64,000 bases of DNA from an uncultured Eubacteriales bacterium (GTDB lineage: Bacteria > Bacillota > Clostridia > Lachnospirales > Lachnospiraceae). Positions 36,352 to 45,525 of this stretch are shown piece by piece (position 1 is the stretch's first letter; each line of letters opens with the position of its first letter). The position numbers were made by a program, and so were the translations under genes. Location of the stretch: NCBI GenBank assembly GCA_900315665.1, contig OMZX01000004.1, forward strand, positions 24,594 through 88,593, written 5' to 3'. The notes under the pieces were generated by a model. It was not told the origin of the DNA. It saw nothing but the letters and a program-made list of their open reading frames with translations, and made no database searches.

Positions 36352-36903
36352 TTATTCTAATCTGTCGATCAGGACCTGGCCGTTTTCTCGAAGCCACTTC
36401 TGTTTGTCTTTGTAGTCGGGCATGATGCTCGCGACGTATTTCCAAAAGCGGGGTGAATGGTTCATTTCCAGGCGGTGGCAGAGTTCGTGGACGATGACAT
36501 AGTCGATGACATCCGGGGGTGTCATCATGAGGAGGCAGTTGAAGTTCAGGTTGCCTTTTGCGGAGCAGGAGCCCCAGCGGGTTTTCTGGTTTCGGATGGT
36601 GATGCGTCCGTAGGTTACGTGGAGGCGTTCTGCATAGTAGGCTACGCGTTCCGGGATGTAGTGGACGGCCTGGTCGCCGAGTTTCTTTATTTCTTCGTTT
36701 GTGAAGGGTGGGAGTAAGTCTTTTTTCTCCTGGCGTTCCTTCATTTTTTCCAGGTGCCGGAGGATCCAGTCCTTTTCTTCACGGAGTACTTTTTCGATTT
36801 CCGCCTGGGATGTTCGTACGGGTACGCGGAGAATGACTTCGCCATCAACGTTTACAGAGGTTTGTATGGTTTTTCTTCTTGAGCGTATGATCTGTACTTT
36901 CAT
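36352..36903 (-). CDS. YgjP-like zinc metallopeptidase (M48/DUF45)
   Basis: 183 residues from the ATG at 36903. The active site HELCHRLEMNHSPRFW gives HExxH plus a third His, the YgjP/WLM pattern; TRWGSCSAKGNLNFN is the conserved segment before it. No signal peptide, so cytoplasmic. The family's substrate is not settled. A longer frame upstream would reach into the 37-bp inverted repeat and is not favoured. Confidence 0.9.
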   Translation of the reverse strand: MKVQIIRSRRKTIQTSVNVDGEVILRVPVRTSQAEIEKVLREEKDWILRHLEKMKERQEKKDLLPPFTNEEIKKLGDQAVHYIPERVAYYAERLHVTYGRITIRNQKTRWGSCSAKGNLNFNCLLMMTPPDVIDYVIVHELCHRLEMNHSPRFWKYVASIMPDYKDKQKWLRENGQVLIDRLE

Positions 36904-36938
36904 CAAATGCTTTCTTCCTGCAAGGATAGCCCGAAGGA

Positions 36939-37039
36939 GTGACACCGGGGACGGTTCTCGCTGTCAGCTTTTATGAGAACTGTCTCTTGTTCTATTGCTT
37001 TGCATAAAAGCTGACAGCGAGAACCGTCCCCGGTGTCAC
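36939..37039. repeat. Perfect 37-bp inverted repeat, REP-like (element F)
   Basis: Arms 36939-36975 and 37003-37039 are exact complements starting GTGACACCGGGGACGGTTCT; the loop is 27 bases. The same arm sequence recurs with changes at 61655-61757. I associate the GTGACACCGGGGACGG core with dispersed REP-like repeats of Firmicutes, but that is from memory. No transposase is nearby. Confidence 0.85.
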
Positions 37040-37059
37040 ACCTGTATGGGGCTTCTGTG

Positions 37060-37290
37060 TCAGTCTACGATATATGCGCCGAGAAGTGTTCTGGCTGACT
37101 GAACATCTTCCTTGGCGAGCTCGAGATGCAGGACCTTTCCAACACCGAGGTAAAGGATACCCAGCAAAGATTTTGCATCTACGATTCTGGAGCCGTTCTT
37201 AAGATCCATATCAAAGGGAAGCTTGTTCGCTCTGAATACGAAATCCTTCACATCCTCCATTTCCGGGATCACAACATTTAAAGTGCTCAT
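37060..37290 (-). CDS. HPr-like protein without the active-site histidine
   Basis: 76 residues from MSTLNVVIPEMED, with GGAGG 11 bases upstream. The fold segments match small HPr-like proteins of Lachnospiraceae (SRIVDAKSLLGILYL is the Ser46-region counterpart). The HPr catalytic stretch with His15 is replaced by FRANKLPFDMDL, so it cannot act as a phosphocarrier through that residue. The serine in DAKSLLG could still be regulatory. Role unknown. Confidence 0.82.
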   Translation of the reverse strand: MSTLNVVIPEMEDVKDFVFRANKLPFDMDLKNGSRIVDAKSLLGILYLGVGKVLHLELAKEDVQSARTLLGAYIVD

Positions 37291-37636
37291 GCCGCACCTC
37301 CTTTTCCTAAAAGTAAAAACAATAGAACTCTTTTCAGAACCATATGCTTTTGAGAGGAAAATGTCTCTCTCCGGCAAATGTCTTTCTGAAAATCAGCCGT
37401 TACTCTATCATGGATGTTGCGGCTTTTCAATTTACAAACTGCCAAAAGAATTTGTGAACAATCCGTTAAATGTATGGAATAATACACAATATTTTATTCG
37501 TTTTATTCATAGTAACAATGTTTGAAATTCTTATTGGGAATATTTGGAACGTTTCCGTTCTGTTTTTTCTCTTTCATTGGCAGAATATGGTAACGGTTTC
37601 ATGTACAATATGGGACACTTTTACTCGTTGTGTCTT
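37291..37636. other. AT-rich gap upstream of the HPr-like gene
   Basis: No gene is visible. Minus-strand TTGAAA, 17 bases, TAGAGT (about 37396-37424) could be the promoter of the HPr-like gene. Two near-palindromes resembling catabolite-responsive elements lie far upstream: GGAACGTTTCC (37546-37556) and TGGTAACGGTTTCA (37588-37601), the latter with two mismatches to the cre consensus. Confidence 0.3.
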
Positions 37637-40600
37637 TTATGAAAGGAGTTGCAAAAGTTCTTCCGGACTTAGCTGTGAGAGCGATTCTGTCTGGCCGGAT
37701 AGGATTGCATCGGCTAGATCCTTTTTCTGATTCTGCATGAGAAGAATCTTGTCCTCGATCGTGTTCTTCATGATAAGCCGGTACACTGACACCGGCTTTT
37801 TCTGTCCGATCCTGTGTGCCCTGTCCGTCGCCTGGTTCTGCGCTGCCAGATTCCACCACGGATCATAATGGATGACGACATCCGCGCCGGTTAGATTCAG
37901 TCCGGTTCCGCCAGCCTTCAGGGAAATGAGAAACACTGGCGTGTCGTCTTCATTAAACTGATGCACGAGGCGCAGTCTCTCCTGCTTCGGCGTTTCGCCA
38001 GTGATCAGGAAATAAGGCACACCCCTTTCCTTGAGCTTTTTCTCAAGGATTGCAAGCATCGAGGTAAACTGTGAGAACACAAGCATCTTGTGTCCGCCAT
38101 CGATGGTCGATTCCATGAGTTCGAGAAATGCCTCCAGCTTCGCGGAACCGCCATGATAATCGTCATAGAGAAGCGACGGATCACAGCAGATCTCGCGGAT
38201 TCTTGTAAGCTCTGCAAGAATCTTCAATCTCTGCTGTCCCTGGTTCACCCGCTCCATGCTGTTCCCGAGCTCGCCGAGCATCTGCTTCATCCTGACGACC
38301 TCTGCATCATAAATGGTCTGCTGCTCCTTCTCAAACCGGGCGTAGCGCACCTCTTCGGTCTTTTCCGGCAGATCCTTCAGCACATCGCCCTTCAGACGCC
38401 GGAGAATAAATGGGGATACCATACGGCGTAGCTGCGCGGTCTTATCTTCATCCTGATTTTTCGTGATCGGTGTTTCGAAATTGTTTCGGAAGGTTTCGTA
38501 CTCATAGAGATAGCCCGGCATGAGAAAATCAAAGATACTCCAAAGCTCGCTCAGTCTGTTTTCAATCGGCGTACCGGTGAGTGCGATCCTGTGCTGACTC
38601 TTCAGCACCTTCACCGCCTTCGAGGCCACCGCCTGTGGATTTTTAACATACTGCGCTTCATCGAGAATTTCGTAATAGAAGCTCCTGTCCTCGTACCCCG
38701 ACGCATCCCTCTTAAGAAGGTCATAGGAAGTAATGAGCACATCATAGTGCTCCATATCCATAAGGATTGCCTCCCGCTCCTTCTTTGTTCCGGTGATTGT
38801 CGTCACACGGAGCGTCGGTGCGAAGCGGATGACTTCCTCCTGCCAGTTATACACGAGCGAAGCCGGACAGACTACAAGCGATGTCCTGCCGTCCTGCTTC
38901 GAACTAAGAAGTACTGCAATCATCTGAAGCGTCTTGCCGAGGCCCATATCATCGGCAAGGATCCCGCCGAAGCCGGCCTGTTCTAGTGTCTTAAGCCACT
39001 TAAAGCCAGTCACCTGATAGTTTCGCATGGTACCCTGAAGATCTTTCGGCAACTCATAGTCCGAATCCTTGACGGTCTTAAAGTTTTTAATGAGTGTCCG
39101 AAAGGTCTTATCCCGCGCGGCAATGATCTCATCATGCTCCTCCAGCATCTTATCGAGATAAAGCGCACGATACAGCGGAAGATGCATCTTTCCCTTCACA
39201 AATTCCTTTAGCGAGACATGCATACTCTCAAACATCGCGCTGAGTCCTTCGAGAGAAGAATCTTCCGCCTCCGCATCCCGAAGATCAATGAAATCGCCAT
39301 TTCTAAGACGATGGAACCGCTTCTTCTTACGGAAGCTGTCAAGAAGGTCAAGAAGCTCCTCCGGCGACAGCTCCTGCGCGCTGATCTCGAGATTCATGAG
39401 ATCCGACTCAACAGAAACACCGATGGAAAGCGCCGGCACCTTCCTGATCTTAAGCCGCCGGAACGCATCGGTACCATTCACCTCACCAAGCTTCATAAGC
39501 TTCGTCATGCCATCGCCGAGAATGTTAAAGACAGCCTCCTCGGATTTTTCACAGGCATAGATTTCTGCATCAGGATGATAGTCTGGAAAAAGCTGCGTTA
39601 CTGCATCCAGCACTTCTTTTTCTCTGCCGGGATCCCGATAGGCGGCAAGGGGAAAATCCGACTCCTTAAGCGCACGAAGTGGCAGCTTCTCGTCACCATA
39701 TTGAATCTCACTCCGGCAGAGCAGCATGTCCTGATCGGCATCAAGATAGAAGCGGAACACCGACTCTGGCGGCAGTTGCTTCCGTAGTCTCTCCTCATCC
39801 TTTAGCACAATGTCTACATAAGGATTCTCCTCGAGCATCGGTAAAATCCGGTAGAAAAACTCCTGCAGCCGTGACTTGCCAAACCGTAATGAAAGCATCT
39901 CACTTCCGGATTTGAGAAACGGTTTCAGGGCGTCAGCATTGTCCTGTGAAAGGCGGCTGAGATGCCCCTCCCGGAGAACATAGATGCCTTCATTTCCATG
40001 AAAAGCAACCGGAAGGCTCGCACGAAGCGTGACACCGGCAAATTTTCTATTTTTTTCAAAGGCGCTGACCTGAAGTGAGATCCTAAGTCTGCCCTCATCG
40101 ATAAGAAACTGTGAGGAGAGGATGTCTGCCCCAAGTGGGGCCTTTGCATCGATCTTCGTACCCTCTGAAAGTGCAAAAAACTTTTCCAGCTTGTCGCCGG
40201 CTAAGAGAATATCGTTCTTGAGCTTCAGCCTGTTGACACTTGCATAATAGTAGCTCATCGCTGAAGCCTGTTCGGAAAGCTGATCGTTCACATTTTCGAC
40301 GTTACGCACCTCGGAGACAATGAAGCTATACCATTTCGCCGCCTCGTCCGTGAAATCCTCGAGTGAAAAATTCACGAGATCGTTCTTGCCAAGCTTAAGC
40401 GCCTTGCCGCTCTCATAAGCCTCCACAAGCTCCGAGAGATTCTTAAGCACAAACAGCTTTGCGCTGCCGATCCGGAAACCAAGCCGGAGATTCCGTTCTC
40501 CCTCGTTATGAAGAAGACGCGGCTTCAGCATCACGGTTTTCTGCTTCTTTACAACCGTGCCATCGTCACTCTTCCGCCTGGCGCCAAAGGCCTCCAGGAA

Positions 40601-41314
40601 ATTATAAGCATCCTCCGTCGTTTCATCACCCGGATTATATTTCTTGACATAATTGTAGAACAGGATAAGAAGTGCCACGATGTGCGCACAGACATGATGC
40701 ATGTAAAAATCCGAATACTGGAGATAATCATGATCGCAGTAGGCAGAGCTTAGCTTATCTCGCTGCACATGAAGTGTGACGGATTCTGCACCGAGGCCCT
40801 TCCTTGACTGATAGGTGCCCTGCACAAATGCTGCCAGGTTCGACTGATCCCCATTGTTATGGTCATAATACAGGCTTACATTGACGAGCTTTACCTTCCC
40901 GTCATCGATGAGATCCTGCGCCTCAGAGATTTTACCCGAAGAAATCTCCGCCCGCTTCACCATAGCAGGAACATCAAAATAAAGCTCCTGCCCGCCTTCC
41001 ACCGCGAAAGGATCCCGATAAGGTATCATTTTCTCTTCCGGTGTCCTCTGCTGCTCAGCCATCATTTCATAAAAAACAGCCGCCTCATGCTTACAATAGT
41101 TGCCGTCCTCTGCATAGGGACAGGTACAGGTAATCTCTGGAAACCGCGCATCCGGATGCGCAATCCGCACTTTATAAATATGTGATCCGATGACCCTTGC
41201 CGTCCAGATATCTCCAACCGCCTTCAGATCCTTCACACAGCCGCGTCGATAATAATCCCGCCCGCGTGTCAAAATCTTCGTCGAAAAGAACCTTCTCCAA
41301 TCCATGTCCGCCAT
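37637..41314 (-). CDS. SWIM zinc-finger SNF2-family helicase
   Basis: Large 1225-residue Swi2/Snf2 ATPase. An N-terminal SWIM finger (Cys63, Cys65, Cys74, His76) is followed by about 550 residues of the bacterial SNF2-associated region, then the DEXD part with Walker A DDMGLGKT and DEAQ box DEAQYVKN (Gln for the usual His), and the helicase C part with motif VI QATDRAHRIGQ. The start ATG follows GGGAG. Such proteins act on DNA or transcription complexes; the target is unknown. It stands alone between AT-rich regions. Confidence 0.93.
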   Translation of the reverse strand: MADMDWRRFFSTKILTRGRDYYRRGCVKDLKAVGDIWTARVIGSHIYKVRIAHPDARFPEITCTCPYAEDGNYCKHEAAVFYEMMAEQQRTPEEKMIPYRDPFAVEGGQELYFDVPAMVKRAEISSGKISEAQDLIDDGKVKLVNVSLYYDHNNGDQSNLAAFVQGTYQSRKGLGAESVTLHVQRDKLSSAYCDHDYLQYSDFYMHHVCAHIVALLILFYNYVKKYNPGDETTEDAYNFLEAFGARRKSDDGTVVKKQKTVMLKPRLLHNEGERNLRLGFRIGSAKLFVLKNLSELVEAYESGKALKLGKNDLVNFSLEDFTDEAAKWYSFIVSEVRNVENVNDQLSEQASAMSYYYASVNRLKLKNDILLAGDKLEKFFALSEGTKIDAKAPLGADILSSQFLIDEGRLRISLQVSAFEKNRKFAGVTLRASLPVAFHGNEGIYVLREGHLSRLSQDNADALKPFLKSGSEMLSLRFGKSRLQEFFYRILPMLEENPYVDIVLKDEERLRKQLPPESVFRFYLDADQDMLLCRSEIQYGDEKLPLRALKESDFPLAAYRDPGREKEVLDAVTQLFPDYHPDAEIYACEKSEEAVFNILGDGMTKLMKLGEVNGTDAFRRLKIRKVPALSIGVSVESDLMNLEISAQELSPEELLDLLDSFRKKKRFHRLRNGDFIDLRDAEAEDSSLEGLSAMFESMHVSLKEFVKGKMHLPLYRALYLDKMLEEHDEIIAARDKTFRTLIKNFKTVKDSDYELPKDLQGTMRNYQVTGFKWLKTLEQAGFGGILADDMGLGKTLQMIAVLLSSKQDGRTSLVVCPASLVYNWQEEVIRFAPTLRVTTITGTKKEREAILMDMEHYDVLITSYDLLKRDASGYEDRSFYYEILDEAQYVKNPQAVASKAVKVLKSQHRIALTGTPIENRLSELWSIFDFLMPGYLYEYETFRNNFETPITKNQDEDKTAQLRRMVSPFILRRLKGDVLKDLPEKTEEVRYARFEKEQQTIYDAEVVRMKQMLGELGNSMERVNQGQQRLKILAELTRIREICCDPSLLYDDYHGGSAKLEAFLELMESTIDGGHKMLVFSQFTSMLAILEKKLKERGVPYFLITGETPKQERLRLVHQFNEDDTPVFLISLKAGGTGLNLTGADVVIHYDPWWNLAAQNQATDRAHRIGQKKPVSVYRLIMKNTIEDKILLMQNQKKDLADAILSGQTESLSQLSPEELLQLLS

Positions 41315-41469
41315 ACTCAACTCCCAAAAAGCAGTTCTCTATGATCTATATCAAACGTATCTTTTTATTTTAGCATGCACTGTGGTATTATTGTAGAATG
41401 TTTCCATGATTTAGAAAGATTCTCAAAGGAATTTTATCAAAGAAAATATAAATATCTGAGGTGCCCAAT

Positions 41470-41961
41470 ATGTCCGAATTATCTGAAAACAATAAACCAA
41501 CGATGGATAACCTCCCAACCACATCCTCTTCCCAAGGCAGCCGGGATGATATATTCAAAACCTATGTCCAGCAGTCCAAGCGTTTAACGCTGCTCGGCGC
41601 CGTCGGCATCCTGCTCGGGGTCCTCATCCTGATCTCAGTGCACGAGACCATCCCGCAGATTCTTGCCTGCCTCGTCGCCCTCTTCGGCGCCGTCATGTTT
41701 TCAAGCGCCTACTCCGCCAGAAAACCCGACACCATGCTGAAGACCTTCTCCCAGACCCTCATGCAAATGCCCACATCAGCGCACTGCGAAGACCTCATCG
41801 CCGCCCTCGAAGCCTCCCGGCGCGGCAGCATCTACAAGAACACGAAGATGATCGTGGAAAAGGCCATAGAGAAATATAAATCCACTCCGGATGCCAATCC
41901 GGAGTTACTGAAAAAATCTCAAAATCTCCTAAATTCAATTAGAATTAAACGGATCGTGTAA
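41470..41961 (+). CDS. Two-helix membrane protein of unknown function
   Basis: 163 residues from the ATG eight bases after GAGG. The N-terminus is polar; two adjacent membrane helices (LTLLGAVGILLGVLILI and ILACLVALFGAVMFSSAY) lie at about 40-80; the C-terminal part is helical and charged. I recognise no family. Element A begins seven bases after its stop. Confidence 0.65.
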   Translation: MSELSENNKPTMDNLPTTSSSQGSRDDIFKTYVQQSKRLTLLGAVGILLGVLILISVHETIPQILACLVALFGAVMFSSAYSARKPDTMLKTFSQTLMQMPTSAHCEDLIAALEASRRGSIYKNTKMIVEKAIEKYKSTPDANPELLKKSQNLLNSIRIKRIV

Positions 41962-41967
41962 GCATAA

Positions 41968-42305
41968 GCGGAAGCGCGAAGCACAACACACTGTGGCCTC
42001 CGGAGGGGCTCCCGCAGAACACTTTCTGACGAAAGTCTCAGCTAGCCAGCCATTTCGGACAGGGTAGAAAATCCGGGTTACAACCCCGGATTTTCTAGAC
42101 CCATTGAAGGAAAAGCCCCTTCAAGGTTATCCCGGAGTACCGCGCTTGCGCGGGGAGGCTTCGGGATGCCTTAGCGGCGAGCGCGTTCAAAGACATCGAT
42201 TGGGCCGGCCCAGTTCGAAATGGCTGGATAGCGCTAAGACTTTCGTCTCTGTGCTCTGCGGGAGCCCCTCCGGAGGCCACAGTGCGTTGCGCTTCGCGCT
42301 TCCGC
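41968..42305. repeat. Structured intergenic element A
   Basis: A 338-base inverted repeat. Outer arms of about 51 bases pair with two mismatches; inside them come CGAAAGTCT-CAGCTAGCCAGCC opposite GGCTGGATAGCGCTAAGACTTTCG, a hairpin GAAAATCCGGGTTACAA..., a second hairpin around CCTTGAAGGGG, an extra GC-rich section (42131-42200), and GGGCCGGCCC. Element B repeats the same layout in inverted orientation with compensatory base changes. It fills the 360-base gap between the membrane-protein gene and uxaA; nothing else is seen there. Confidence 0.85.
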
Positions 42306-42321
42306 GTAGGTAATATAAAGT

Positions 42322-43812
42322 TTACAGTACGACACCATCCTTGAAGATGGAGATTTCTCTGAAGCCGTTTTCCTCGGACTTGGTTTGCTTGCCGGAAGCA
42401 ATTTCCTTCACAAGATCGAGGAGGCGGCGCGCTGCGTCGTCGATGGACTCGCCCTGGGATGCCACAGGACCGGCGTTGAAGTCAATCCAGTTTGTCTTCT
42501 TCTCGTAGAGCGCGTCGTTTGTCGAAATCTTCATCGTAGGCGCCGGTGCTCCAAACGGTGTGCCGCGGCCGGTCGTGAAAAGAATCAGATTGCAGCCCGC
42601 AGCGGTCAGGTTCGTAGCGGAGACGAGATCATTGCCTGGTCCATAAAGGAGGTTAAGGCCCTTGGTGTGTACCGGCTCTGCATAACCGAGCACATCGGAG
42701 ATGGCTGCCTTGCCACCCTTCTGGACACAGCCGCAGGACTTGTCCTCGAGAGTTGTGATGCCGCCCTGCTTGTTGCCTGGCGACGGATTATCATAAACCA
42801 CCTCGTGATGATTGATGAAGTAATCCTTGAAGCCGTTTAACATCGCAGCTGCCTTGTCAAAAACTTCCTTTGATTCACAACGGCCCATCAGCATGCTTTC
42901 GGCACCGAACATTTCCGGCACCTCGGTAAGGATCGTGGTACCGCCCTGTGCAACGATCATATCAGATACTCTGCCGACGGTCGGGTTTGCTGTAATGCCG
43001 GAGAGGCCGTCCGAGCCGCCGCACTTCATGCCGAGCACGAGCTTATCCATGCCGACGGTTTCGCGGTTGAATTTTCCTGCATATTCAGCAAGCTCATGGA
43101 GAAGCTTCGAGCCCTCCTCAAATTCATCCGAAACCTCCTGACAAGTCAGGAACTTGACTCTTCTTGGATCATAGTCTCCGAGCTCCTTCAGGAACTGCTC
43201 ATGCGTGAGGTTCTCACAGCCGAGCGACAGTACGAGCACACCGCCGGCATTCGGATGCCGGACGAGGTCAGCGAGGAGCTTTCGCGTCGTCGCGTGATCC
43301 TCTCCGGTCTGTGAACAGCCGAAAGGATGGGTGAAGGTATAGAGTCCGTCAATCGTACCTTTTACGATATCCTGATTCATCGAAACGAGGTGCTTCGCGA
43401 CATCATTGACGCAGCCGACGGTCGGGATGATCCAGATTTCATTTCGAATGCCTACACGTCCGTCCTCACGAACGTAGCCTTCAAACGTTTCTGTAGGCAT
43501 TGTGCGCTTCTCGGGTACGGCCGGCTCATAGGTGTATTCGACTTCACCGCTAAGGTTTGTCTTCATATCGTGGGTGTGTACCCAGTGGCCCGCCGGGATG
43601 TCTTCCGTGGCATGGCCGATGGAAACACCGTATTTGATCACCTGTCCGTTTACCGGGATATCCCGGACCGCGATTTTGTGGCCCTGCGGGATGTCCTCCT
43701 CTGCGGTGACATTGATGTCATCGATGGAAACCGTGTCTCCCTTTTTGATCGGGGAGATGGCTACAACGACATTGTCTTCGGGGTTTATATGTACTACGTG
43801 TGCTTTACTCAT
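42322..43812 (-). CDS. uxaA: Altronate dehydratase
   Basis: Converts D-altronate to 2-keto-3-deoxygluconate in galacturonate breakdown. 496 residues: an N-terminal SAF domain (about 1-95; NPEDNVVVAISPIKKGD) and the large UxaA domain with GYVREDGRVGIRNEIWIIPTVGC, GMKCGGSDGLSG and GRGTPFGAPAPT, where conserved cysteines would bind iron. Second gene of the uxaBA operon; the intervening 112 bases contain a hairpin. Confidence 0.96.
   Translation of the reverse strand: MSKAHVVHINPEDNVVVAISPIKKGDTVSIDDINVTAEEDIPQGHKIAVRDIPVNGQVIKYGVSIGHATEDIPAGHWVHTHDMKTNLSGEVEYTYEPAVPEKRTMPTETFEGYVREDGRVGIRNEIWIIPTVGCVNDVAKHLVSMNQDIVKGTIDGLYTFTHPFGCSQTGEDHATTRKLLADLVRHPNAGGVLVLSLGCENLTHEQFLKELGDYDPRRVKFLTCQEVSDEFEEGSKLLHELAEYAGKFNRETVGMDKLVLGMKCGGSDGLSGITANPTVGRVSDMIVAQGGTTILTEVPEMFGAESMLMGRCESKEVFDKAAAMLNGFKDYFINHHEVVYDNPSPGNKQGGITTLEDKSCGCVQKGGKAAISDVLGYAEPVHTKGLNLLYGPGNDLVSATNLTAAGCNLILFTTGRGTPFGAPAPTMKISTNDALYEKKTNWIDFNAGPVASQGESIDDAARRLLDLVKEIASGKQTKSEENGFREISIFKDGVVL
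43447..43456 (+). repeat. AATGCCTACA 10-mer, first copy in uxaA
   Basis: Antisense in uxaA; the gene reads GTA GGC ATT (Val-Gly-Ile) in DGRVGIRNE. Confidence 0.9.
43492..43501 (-). repeat. AATGCCTACA 10-mer, second copy in uxaA
   Basis: Sense in uxaA, 45 bases from the previous copy but in opposite orientation; frame gives ATG CCT ACA, Met-Pro-Thr. Confidence 0.9.
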
Positions 43813-43857
43813 AATTTTTCGCCCTATATCGAATTTTCAAATGTATCTAAATCAAAC

Positions 43858-43896
43858 GTGCGGCAGGACCGACTAAAGCAGCCGTTCCTGCCGCAC
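43858..43896 (-). terminator. Hairpin between uxaB and uxaA
   Basis: Perfect 11-bp stem GTGCGGCAGGA / TCCTGCCGCAC with a 17-base loop, followed on the operon strand by GTTTGATTTAG. The T-run is weak, so it may attenuate rather than end transcription before uxaA. Confidence 0.6.
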
Positions 43897-43924
43897 ATCC
43901 GGTTTAGGCGTTTTATGTTTTATA

Positions 43925-45418
43925 TCAAAGTACGGAAGCGTAAGCTGCCTTAGCACCCTTGTCCTTGATGAGTGTCAGATTCTTGACGGTTGCATCCTCG
44001 AGGCCGGCTACCTTTGTGAGATCCTGGCCCCAGAACTCTTCGTTTGTGAGTACGGCATGAACGAGAGTCTTTACATCGTCATCCTTGTGTGCGAAATAGA
44101 AGTCAAGGACGAAGGCATCATCCTGAATCTTATATTCATTGCCAGCCGGACGCTTGCAGATGAGGCCGTCTGCCTCTCTTCTCTGCACGTCGCTGTTATA
44201 GAAGGCAATGTAGGCTGCGAGGCTCATCGTAAGAACCTGCGGGAGCTTACCGAACTTTTCAACATACTCAAGGAGTGACGGCATGTTTCTTGCCTTCCAC
44301 TTCGAGGTGGAGTTCAGGGAAATGCTCATAAGCTGGTGATCAACAAACGGGTTGTTGAAACGATCCTCAACAGCAGCTGCAAACTGCTCGCAATCAGCCT
44401 TATCCAGCGGAAGGATCGGGATAACCTCCTCCTGAAGCATCTTGTTCATATAGTTACGGATGACATCATCATGCATGCAGTCACGTACGATATCATAGCC
44501 TGCAAGATAAGCGCCAAGTACGAAGCCGGTGTGAGCGCCATTAAGAATTCTAACCTTTCTCTTCTTGTACGGTGCAACCTCCGGAACGACGTGAACATTG
44601 AGGCCGGACTTCTTAAACGGAAGCTTGTCCTCGAGCTCCTTCGGTCCTTCGATGTACCATACGCCGAAGACCTCGCCGACATCGGTCAAAGGATCGGAAT
44701 AGCCATTCTCCTGCTCGAGCTCTTGAACCTCCTTCGGATCGCGGATACGACCAGGTACGATACGGTCTACAAGGGTAGAGCAGAAAAGATTCTTCTCATT
44801 AACCCAGGTCTTGAAATCTTCACCGAGTCCCCACTCATCGATGTGACGGTTTACAATCTGCTTTAATACCTGTCCGTTTGCATCGATGAGCTCGCAGGAA
44901 AGGATGACGACGCCGTCGAGACCTGCCTTGAATCTCTCATAGAGAACCTTTGTCATCTTGCCCGGGAAGGAAACCGGCGGCTCCTGATCAAACTTTGTAT
45001 CCGGATCATAGACGATGCCAGCCTCGGTTGTGTTCGATACGATGTACTCGAGATCCTTGGATCTCGCGAGCTCAAGCAGTGCCTCGAAACCCTCCTTTGT
45101 ATACGGGTTAATACAATTCTTTACCGAAGAAATGACGCGCTTGTCATTGACCTTCTGGCCGTTCTGGGAACCACGAAGATACAGGGTATAGAGGCCCTCC
45201 TGCTTGTTTACAAAATCTGTGAGGCCCTGTGCGATCGGCTGTACGAGGGTTACCTTGCCATTCCAGCCGGCCCTTTCATTGGCCATATCAAACCAGTAGT
45301 CTACAAATGCGCGGAGGAAGTTGCCTTCGCCAAACTGCATGACCTTGACCGGTGCATCCTCGAGAATATAGCCCTTGTAGCCGGATGCCTTCAGTACCTT
45401 GTAATTTAACTGTTCCAT
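43925..45418 (-). CDS. uxaB: Tagaturonate reductase (altronate oxidoreductase)
   Basis: NADH-dependent reduction of D-tagaturonate to D-altronate. 497 residues of the mannitol/fructuronate dehydrogenase family: VMQFGEGNFLRAFVDYW is the UxaB-type N-terminal loop, VRILNGAHTGFVLGAYLAGYD contains the catalytic-domain signature. First gene of uxaBA; uxaC and kdgK/kdgA are not in the window. Confidence 0.96.
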   Translation of the reverse strand: MEQLNYKVLKASGYKGYILEDAPVKVMQFGEGNFLRAFVDYWFDMANERAGWNGKVTLVQPIAQGLTDFVNKQEGLYTLYLRGSQNGQKVNDKRVISSVKNCINPYTKEGFEALLELARSKDLEYIVSNTTEAGIVYDPDTKFDQEPPVSFPGKMTKVLYERFKAGLDGVVILSCELIDANGQVLKQIVNRHIDEWGLGEDFKTWVNEKNLFCSTLVDRIVPGRIRDPKEVQELEQENGYSDPLTDVGEVFGVWYIEGPKELEDKLPFKKSGLNVHVVPEVAPYKKRKVRILNGAHTGFVLGAYLAGYDIVRDCMHDDVIRNYMNKMLQEEVIPILPLDKADCEQFAAAVEDRFNNPFVDHQLMSISLNSTSKWKARNMPSLLEYVEKFGKLPQVLTMSLAAYIAFYNSDVQRREADGLICKRPAGNEYKIQDDAFVLDFYFAHKDDDVKTLVHAVLTNEEFWGQDLTKVAGLEDATVKNLTLIKDKGAKAAYASVL

Positions 45419-45459
45419 TGGATTAACCCCTTTCTTCCGCTTACAGCGTTGATAACAAC

Positions 45460-45488
45460 ATCATAAGACATATCCGGAGGGTTGTCAA
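45460..45488 (-). promoter_or_regulatory. Promoter of uxaBA
   Basis: Minus strand: TTGACA (45483-45488), 17-base spacer, TATGAT (45460-45465), 42 bases before uxaB. Element B begins 38 bases further upstream. Confidence 0.88.
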
Positions 45489-45525
45489 TATTCTTTTCGT
45501 TTTGGGGGATGTGGCTTCGCTGAAA

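Noticed and set aside
37588..37601. cre site for CcpA
   Set aside because: Two mismatches and a distance of about 300 bases from the next start codon; kept only as a remark in the gap entry.
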